Source of the DNA: Brucepastera parasyntrophica
GTDB lineage: Bacteria > Spirochaetota > Spirochaetia > Treponematales > Treponemataceae
Direction of reading: 5' to 3'
NCBI RefSeq assembly: GCF_022376835.1
Contig: NZ_CP084606.1
Coordinates: 2,754,501-2,818,500 of the forward strand
Length of the DNA stretch: 64,000 nucleotides
The translations under genes were made by a program, and so were the position numbers. Shown in pieces: positions 58,899 through 64,000 of this stretch; the stretch's first letter is position 1; each line of letters opens with the position of its first letter. Under the pieces are notes generated by a model that was not told the origin of the DNA, did not search any database, and saw nothing but the letters and a program-made list of their open reading frames with translations.

Positions 58899-60119
58899 AT
58901 GAATAAAGCACTTGAAACCCTTAAAGAACGCGGTTTTTTCCAGCAGTGTACTGATATTGACGGCCTGTCACGGCTTATGGATGAAGGCCCGGTCACTTTT
59001 TATGTGGGCTGTGATCCTACCGGTCCCAGTCTGCATATCGGTCATATGGTTCCCTTTTTTGCCCTCAGGCATCTGAGATCGGCCGGTCACCGGGGAATTG
59101 CCCTCGTGGGCGGCGGCACTGCCCGGATCGGCGACCCGTCCGGAAAAACTGAAATGAGAAAGGTTTCCTCCTATGAACAGATTGACAGGAACACCGAAGC
59201 CATTCTTGCGCAGCTTAACCGGTTTATCGGATTTGACGGAAAAACAGCCCTGAGCGAAAATAATAAAAACTGGCTTGCGGATCTCAATTATATTGATTTT
59301 CTCCGGGACATAGGTTCCCATTTTTCCGTAAACCGTATGCTCACTTTTGAAGCTTACAAAAAACGTCTTGAAACAGGTCTGACCTTTATCGAATTCAACT
59401 ATCAGCTCCTCCAGAGCTATGATTATCTGAAACTGAATGAATGGCACGGCGCGGCCCTTCAGATCGGAGGGGATGACCAGTGGGGAAATATTGTTGCGGG
59501 CATAGAGCTTATCCGCAGAATTAACGGAAACCAGGTATTCGGATTGACCTTTCCCCTTGTAACAACCTCGGACGGAAAAAAGATGGGCAAAACGGAAAAA
59601 GGGGCTCTTTTTCTTGATCCGGACATAACCACCCCTTACGACTTTTTCCAGTACTGGCGGAATGTTACCGATGCCGATACCCGCAAATTCCTGCTGCTCT
59701 TTACCTTTCTTCCCGTTTCCGAAATAGATACCATTATGGCAGGGAATATCAATGAGGCGAAAGAACGTCTTGCTTATGAGGTTACCGGAGAAATTCACGG
59801 AAAAGAGGAAGCTGACAAAGCCCTTGCCGGCGCCAGGGCAGCATTCAGCGGCGGCGGCGACAAAAACGCAATGCCTACCGTTCAGGTAGAAAAAAAACGG
59901 TTTACCGAAGGGATCGGAGTTATTGATCTCTTTGCCGAAGCTAAACTGGGCGGGAGCAAAAGCGATATACGGCGTCTTGTAGAACAGGGCGGAATATATG
60001 TCGCGGACAGAAACATAACGGACGTTAAGGCTGTTATCGGACAGGATGTTCTTGATCCGGACGGAGAAGTCATCCTCCGCGCGGGCAAGAAAAAATTTGT
60101 CCGCATAACAACTGGTTAA
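58899..60119 (+). CDS. tyrS: Tyrosyl-tRNA synthetase
   Basis: A class I synthetase that charges tRNA-Tyr. The 406 residues start MNKALETLKERGF. Marks are the HIGH-type SLHIGHMVP, tyrosine pocket FIEFNYQLLQSYDY, GGDDQWGN, KMSKS-type KMGKTEKG and a C-terminal S4 RNA-binding domain (SKSDIRRLVEQGGIYVADRNI). The start at 58899 was chosen because the upstream in-frame codons cover the promoter. A long AT-rich hairpin follows. Confidence 0.95.
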   Translation: MNKALETLKERGFFQQCTDIDGLSRLMDEGPVTFYVGCDPTGPSLHIGHMVPFFALRHLRSAGHRGIALVGGGTARIGDPSGKTEMRKVSSYEQIDRNTEAILAQLNRFIGFDGKTALSENNKNWLADLNYIDFLRDIGSHFSVNRMLTFEAYKKRLETGLTFIEFNYQLLQSYDYLKLNEWHGAALQIGGDDQWGNIVAGIELIRRINGNQVFGLTFPLVTTSDGKKMGKTEKGALFLDPDITTPYDFFQYWRNVTDADTRKFLLLFTFLPVSEIDTIMAGNINEAKERLAYEVTGEIHGKEEADKALAGARAAFSGGGDKNAMPTVQVEKKRFTEGIGVIDLFAEAKLGGSKSDIRRLVEQGGIYVADRNITDVKAVIGQDVLDPDGEVILRAGKKKFVRITTG

Positions 60120-60146
60120 CCACTTTATTACTATAACAGCCATTTT

Positions 60147-60181
60147 TATCTCACAGTAAAAGTATCTTTTACTGTGAGATA
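60147..60181 (+). terminator. Hairpin after tyrS
   Basis: TATCTCACAGTAAAAG and CTTTTACTGTGAGATA pair perfectly over 16 bases around TAT. Low G+C stem, followed by TTTATTT; likely the tyrS terminator. Confidence 0.65.
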
Positions 60182-60292
60182 TTTATTTCCGTTTTTATTA
60201 TAAATAACAGGAATTCCGTGGAGTATAAATTCGCTTTATTTCCAATCATGTTATATAATTGAAGGTGAGTACGTTTCAACCAAAAGGAGGCT

Positions 60293-60940
60293 ATGGAAGG
60301 CATGAACACAGTAATCATCGCGGTTTTTGCGCTTGTTGCCGTATTACATTTAGCGGCGGCTTTCCTTGAAATCCAGCCGCTCCGCAAAGTGACCAAGATT
60401 TTTCTTGTGCCGCTGCTTTTGCTGTATTACTGCCTGAATACCCGGACCTTTCTTGTTCCCGTACTGCTTGCCGCCGTATTCGGCTGGCTTGGCGACTGCT
60501 GTCTGATTAAGATATCGGATAAAAGGTTTTTTATTGCGGGCCTTTTCAGTTTTCTTCTGGGCCACATATTTTATATTCCTTCAATGCTCTTTTTTACCGG
60601 CTCGGTTAATATTCTGTGGCTTGTGGTTTCCGTACTTGCCGGCATTGCGTTTGGCATCGTGACAATTAAAACAGTAAAACCTGATAAGCCAATGCTGGTT
60701 CCTGCCATAGCCTATGTAGTTGTTATCCTGCTTATGAGTATCACGGCGCTCCAGCTTTTACTTTTCAGAAAAGATTTCGCCGCCGCCGTTATTTTTGCTG
60801 GCAGCCTTTGCTTTATGATTTCCGACTACATTCTTGCCCGTTTTACATTCAGCTCACTCCCGAAACGGGGAAATTTTTATATTATGCTTCCGTATATCCT
60901 GGCTCAGACCTGTATTCTGTACGGACTTTCCCTCTGCTGA
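60293..60940 (+). CDS. YhhN-family membrane protein
   Basis: The 215-residue protein has about eight membrane segments and typical YhhN motifs: RKVTKIFLVPLLLLYYCLN, AAVFGWLGDCCLIK and FLLGHIFYI. Eukaryotic relatives (TMEM86) hydrolyse lysoplasmalogens; the bacterial role is unproven. AAAGGAGG stands just two bases from the first ATG and eleven from a second (60302), so the exact start is ambiguous. It is a paralog of the more divergent YhhN protein at 41279. Confidence 0.85.
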   Translation: MEGMNTVIIAVFALVAVLHLAAAFLEIQPLRKVTKIFLVPLLLLYYCLNTRTFLVPVLLAAVFGWLGDCCLIKISDKRFFIAGLFSFLLGHIFYIPSMLFFTGSVNILWLVVSVLAGIAFGIVTIKTVKPDKPMLVPAIAYVVVILLMSITALQLLLFRKDFAAAVIFAGSLCFMISDYILARFTFSSLPKRGNFYIMLPYILAQTCILYGLSLC

Positions 60941-60987
60941 ACTGAAGGCGGGGGGCTGATAAAACGGAAAAAGAAGGCTACGGGCGT

Positions 60988-61449
60988 TTACCTGATTTCG
61001 AATTTCATGGGTATATATTTTATCCCGTTTTTTTCCTGTACCTCGCCTGTCTTTCTGAACCCCAGGGCTTCATATATTTTTCCGGCATATAATGACGCGT
61101 TAACGGTTACGTCCGCAATTTTTCCGGGCTTCGCAAGCCGGCTGAGATAGAAATCAAACAGCTGTCCGCCGACGCCTCTGCCCTGGTGTTTTTTATCAAC
61201 AAAAAATAATGCAATATGGTTCATATTCCTGATTTCAAGCGCTCCGGTAATAATACCATTTTCCTTTGCCGCATAGAAATTGCTTTCCCCGGCAAAACGC
61301 GCTCCGAGGGCTTCCGGGTCCGTATATTCCTTAAACGTCCTTATTCCTTCTTCGGAATAATCTCCTCCGACGTATTCATCGAACACCGTATTTACCAGGC
61401 GGACAAAATCAGGTATCTCTTCTTTGCGCAGCGGTCCGACGCGTATCAT
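60988..61449 (-). CDS. GNAT family N-acetyltransferase
   Basis: The 153 residues show the GNAT core: ITGALEIRNMNHIALFFVDKKHQGRGVGGQLFDFYL with the acetyl-CoA loop HQGRGVG, and YEALGFRKTGEVQ. The ATG overlaps the stop of the nucleotidyltransferase gene (ATGA), so both are coupled. The substrate is unknown. Confidence 0.88.
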   Translation of the reverse strand: MIRVGPLRKEEIPDFVRLVNTVFDEYVGGDYSEEGIRTFKEYTDPEALGARFAGESNFYAAKENGIITGALEIRNMNHIALFFVDKKHQGRGVGGQLFDFYLSRLAKPGKIADVTVNASLYAGKIYEALGFRKTGEVQEKNGIKYIPMKFEIR

Positions 61450-61850
61450 ATTTTTCCATAGGCCTTATTAAGAATAAACTCAACCACCAGTTCCAGATCC
61501 CGGTGGTATTTTGGTATTTCCATTCCCAAAGCTTTTAAAAACAATAAACGTTCGGGAGAAACAACCAGAAAGGTATCCTGCTCTTCCGCGTTTTCCCTTA
61601 GATAGTCATAATCAAAAGTACATATCCGGTTCCAGATTTCAAACCCATATTCACAAATACCGATATCGCCGTACAGGTCTTTAATGTTTTCAGGATATTT
61701 TTCCATCAGTTTTTTATGGTCTTCCGGAGAAACAACCAGATCAATATCCGCGCCTGCCTTTCTGAGGCCATAAAATTCCATCGCCAGACCGCCGATCAGC
61801 AGAGGCTTGTGCGTAAAATCAAACTGCAAAACATCAAGATTTATTTCCAT
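61446..61850 (-). CDS. Small nucleotidyltransferase-fold protein
   Basis: The 134 residues start at the ATG with GGAGG upstream. LLIGGLAMEFYGLRKAGADIDLVVSPEDHKKL is the nucleotidyltransferase pattern GG...DID, with the metal-binding Asp-x-Asp. The second half has an SPERLLFLKALGM helix as in antitoxin-like and DUF6036-like proteins. The next gene, a GNAT, overlaps by four bases. The pair could be a modification or toxin-antitoxin unit, or plain metabolism; the sequence does not decide. Confidence 0.75.
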   Translation of the reverse strand: MEINLDVLQFDFTHKPLLIGGLAMEFYGLRKAGADIDLVVSPEDHKKLMEKYPENIKDLYGDIGICEYGFEIWNRICTFDYDYLRENAEEQDTFLVVSPERLLFLKALGMEIPKYHRDLELVVEFILNKAYGKI

Positions 61851-61869
61851 ATCAGACCTCCGGAATTGT

Positions 61870-61892
61870 CTATTGACAGAAACTGCCAATAG
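61870..61892. promoter_or_regulatory. Palindrome in the MATE / nucleotidyltransferase divergent region
   Basis: CTATTGACAG and CTGCCAATAG, 9 of 10 paired, around AAA. It overlaps a TTGACA at 61873-61878 reading toward the MATE gene, and lies 20 bases from the divergent start. A regulator site is likely. Confidence 0.5.
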
Positions 61893-61924
61893 TATACAGT
61901 AAAGCAGGAGAGTTGGAAACTATT

Positions 61925-63346
61925 ATGGACGAAACAATGCCGGCGGACCGGCCCGAAGCCGGAAACATTCTCGCGACTGAAAAAATAGGAAAACTGCTTG
62001 TAAAATTTGCCGTTCCGACTATTATCAGCTTTCTTGTAAGCGCGCTTTATAATATTGTTGATCAGATATTCATAGGGCAGGGCGTAGGGATTCTTGGAAA
62101 TGCGGCAACCAATATTGCTTTTCCGGTAACCACCATCAGTACCGCACTCGCCCTTCTTCTGGGGATCGGAGGCGCTTCCAATTTTAACCTTGAGCTGGGG
62201 GCGGGCAGAAAAGAACGGGCCTCACATATTATAGGAAATTGCGTTGTCCTGCTTGGCATAACGGGCCTGATTCTCTGCGCTGTTATAATTATCTTTCTGG
62301 AACCCCTGATGCATGCTTTCGGGGCGACGGAAAATGTTCTTTCACACGCCCTTACATACACCGGCATAACCGCTTTGGGTATACCTCTGGTCGTTTTTAC
62401 CGCCGCATCAAGCAATCTGATCCGGGCGGATGGAAGTCCCGGTTATGCCATGATCTGTATGCTGAGCGGAGCTGTGCTTAATACCATACTTGATCCTATC
62501 TTTATTTTTGTTTTTGATATGGGAATCGCGGGCGCCGCCTGGGCCACTGTAATAGGGCAGGCCGTGTCCTTTGTCCTCGCGGTCCGCTATTATTTTAATT
62601 TTAAAACAGTCCCTCTCGCGGCGGAACACTTCAAACTGAAGGGAACATATATCAGGGCGATTGTTTCCCTCGGCGCGGCTTCCTGTTTTAACCAGCTGGC
62701 CATGACCGTTGTCCAGATTACCATGAATAATACACTGAATTATTACGGTGCCGAATCTGTTTATGGAAGCGATATTCCTTTAGCCTGCGTGGGTGTAATA
62801 ACCAAGGTAAATATCGTTTTTATGGCGTTTATTCTGGGTATTTCCCAGGGGAACCAGCCTATTGTAGGATTCAATTACGGCGCCCGGAATTACGACAGGG
62901 TAAAAAAAGCCTACAGGCTGGCTGCAACGGCGGCGACAATTGTTTCCACCATTGCGTTCCTGTGTTTTCAGTTTTTACCCCGGCAGATTATCAGCATATT
63001 CGGAGACGGGAGTGAAATATATTTCCGGTTTGCGGAACGGTTTTTCCGCATATACATGGCCATGATGTTTATTAATGGCATTCAGCCGGTAACGGCAAAC
63101 TTTTTTACTTCCATCGGAAAGGCGAAAATGGGTATCCTGATTTCCATGACCCGCCAGATTCTGTTTTTGCTGCCCCTGATTCTGATTTTTCCGCTGTTTT
63201 TCGGCATTGACGGCGTTATGTACGCCGGTCCCATTGCCGACGGCATTGCCGCTGTTCTTGCCTTTTACCTTGTGTCGAGGGAAATGAAAAAAATGAAAGA
63301 ATTGGCGGCGCAGGTTTCAGAGCCTGAAAAAGCAGACAGGATATAG
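61925..63346 (+). CDS. MATE-family efflux transporter (second)
   Basis: The 473-residue protein has twelve membrane segments and family motifs (KFAVPTIISFLVSALYNIVDQIFIG and GISQGNQPIVGFNYGARNYDRVK). It is probably a Na+- or H+-driven exporter. The ATG at 61925 is used; an in-frame TTG at 61913 is closer to the AGGAG. Base use is host-like, unlike the G+C-rich MATE gene at 46296. A palindrome covers its promoter region. Confidence 0.92.
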   Translation: MDETMPADRPEAGNILATEKIGKLLVKFAVPTIISFLVSALYNIVDQIFIGQGVGILGNAATNIAFPVTTISTALALLLGIGGASNFNLELGAGRKERASHIIGNCVVLLGITGLILCAVIIIFLEPLMHAFGATENVLSHALTYTGITALGIPLVVFTAASSNLIRADGSPGYAMICMLSGAVLNTILDPIFIFVFDMGIAGAAWATVIGQAVSFVLAVRYYFNFKTVPLAAEHFKLKGTYIRAIVSLGAASCFNQLAMTVVQITMNNTLNYYGAESVYGSDIPLACVGVITKVNIVFMAFILGISQGNQPIVGFNYGARNYDRVKKAYRLAATAATIVSTIAFLCFQFLPRQIISIFGDGSEIYFRFAERFFRIYMAMMFINGIQPVTANFFTSIGKAKMGILISMTRQILFLLPLILIFPLFFGIDGVMYAGPIADGIAAVLAFYLVSREMKKMKELAAQVSEPEKADRI

Positions 63347-63461
63347 ATGAAATTTTGCCGTAGCCGGGCGGTTATTAAGCTGCGCAGAATGCTGCAATTC
63401 CTGTCCGGTGTTTCCGGAGGAATCGCAGCATTTCCAGGCGATTGAATTATCCGGCCGCCGC

Positions 63462-63854
63462 CTAGTATTTTTTCCCGAACAGCCTTTTGAAGAAAGCGAC
63501 AATTGCCCGCCACAGGCGGGTAAAAAAGCCGGGGTTTTTCAGTTTTTCAAGCCTCATATAGGCCGACATCAGTTCATCATCGGTAAAATTTGACCTTTGC
63601 ACATTTTCTTCTATTTCTATCTCGAGTTCATTTACCGCGTCAGTTTCTTCCAGAATAACCGCGTTTATGGTATGCCAGCCAAGCTGTCTGGCGGCTTCCA
63701 GCCTTCTGGCTCCGGCTATTAAGACATAATCTGAATTTACGGTAATGGGATTAAGAAGCCCGTATCTTCTCATGCTGTCCCTCAGGGCTTCAATATCCTG
63801 AAGTTCATGCCGTACCCGGTGCTTTATTTTTATTTTCTCAAGAGGTATTTGCAT
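63462..63854 (-). CDS. Short ParB-domain protein with amphipathic basic tail
   Basis: The 130 residues start with a ParB/Srx-type N-terminal domain: PLEKIKIKHRVRHEL, SMRRYGLLNPITV, LIAGARRLEAARQLGW and the ENVQRSNFT helix (about 1-100). The GARR and ENVQR motifs are those used for CTP binding in ParB. The usual HTH and dimer domain are replaced by about 25 residues of aromatic and basic sequence (FFTRLWRAIVAFFKRLFGKKY), which would form a membrane-binding helix. ATG with GGAGG upstream, 11 bases after the stop of the gene behind it. Confidence 0.85.
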   Translation of the reverse strand: MQIPLEKIKIKHRVRHELQDIEALRDSMRRYGLLNPITVNSDYVLIAGARRLEAARQLGWHTINAVILEETDAVNELEIEIEENVQRSNFTDDELMSAYMRLEKLKNPGFFTRLWRAIVAFFKRLFGKKY

Positions 63855-63865
63855 AAGGCCTCCAA

Positions 63866-64000
63866 TTATTCCAGTAACGGATTGAATGCAGGTTCGGAAA
63901 CCGCCTCATCTTCATTATCATCAATAATATCTGTTTCTGTTATAAATATATCACTTTCAGCCGGAATTTGCTCAACATTTTCACCGGAAAAAGCTGTTTC
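63866..64000 (-). CDS. C-terminal 44 residues of an acidic protein, 5' part outside the window
   Basis: Reading ends with FITETDIIDDNEDEAVSEPAFNPLLE and a stop 11 bases before the ParB-like start codon, so both are on one transcript. The tail is rich in Asp and Glu. Nothing more can be said without the upstream part; a partner of the ParB-like protein is one possibility. Confidence 0.6.
   Translation of the reverse strand, partial: ETAFSGENVEQIPAESDIFITETDIIDDNEDEAVSEPAFNPLLE

Noticed and set aside
58968..60143. 391-codon frame antisense to tyrS
   Set aside because: It is entirely opposite a complete tyrosyl-tRNA synthetase and shows no domain; similar long antisense frames over asnS (18093-19085) and the ABC genes (42659-43750, 44653-45552) are likewise by-products of codon composition.
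1..64000. CRISPR array, transposase, prophage or rRNA
   Set aside because: No regularly spaced direct repeats, integrase or transposase reading frames or rRNA-like sequence were seen on either strand.

Overview
The window looks like a chromosomal segment of a Treponema-type spirochaete (inference, without database support). The evidence is a Pur-alpha-like nucleic-acid-binding protein of the spirochaetal BpuR kind, two different EF-G paralogs, a Maf/DUF115 motility-associated protein, a FIST protein paired with a soluble chemoreceptor, an HD-GYP protein, and moderate G+C with mostly house-keeping content. No rRNA, CRISPR array, transposase or prophage was seen. There is one tRNA gene, tRNA-Gly(CCC).

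Layout. 1-3 kb: trpB (partial) with a repeated heptamer in its promoter, then an HD-GYP protein and a membrane protein. 3-11 kb: envelope genes, with lepB, a PASTA-type FtsI/PBP2 and a Maf/DUF115 gene on the minus strand, and a LysM/M23 peptidase, a zinc-ribbon protein and a beta-propeller/NodB protein on the plus strand. 11.3-16.8 kb: an accessory island of small secreted proteins, a duplicated lipoprotein, a very AT-rich membrane protein, an interrupted two-module CBM6-like lipoprotein and two integron-attC-like elements, bracketed by TACACA/TGTGTA palindromes. 16.8-32.5 kb: house-keeping genes (dacA, asnS, gltA, EF-G-like, pur-alpha, pgm, icd, thrE, serS, birA, tRNA-Gly) carrying three copies of an intergenic repeat. 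32.5-41 kb: signalling and potassium transport (DUF2179 protein, FIST plus soluble MCP, TrkH/TrkA, membrane MCP plus PIN-like protein). 42-48.5 kb: a visibly G+C-rich TetR-MATE-ABC-ABC efflux block next to a DtxR/MntR regulator. 48.5-60 kb: EF-G, gltX, glyS, a ROK regulator with an Fe-S aldo/keto reductase, nadE and tyrS. 60-64 kb: a YhhN protein, a nucleotidyltransferase-GNAT pair, a second MATE pump, a ParB-domain protein and the 3' end of an unknown acidic protein.

How genes work together. gltA and icd give the citrate to 2-oxoglutarate arm that feeds glutamate. TrkH and TrkA form one potassium uptake system and overlap by ATGA. FIST plus soluble MCP look like a split sensory receptor. The two ABC half-transporters, the MATE pump and TetR look like one transferred efflux unit with its own operators.

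Quality warning. Eight genes are broken by ten single-base frameshifts, and every one is repaired by adding one base to a homopolymer run. Most therefore look like sequence error rather than decay. In the feature list these genes are given as single joined CDS entries, with the position of each shift.
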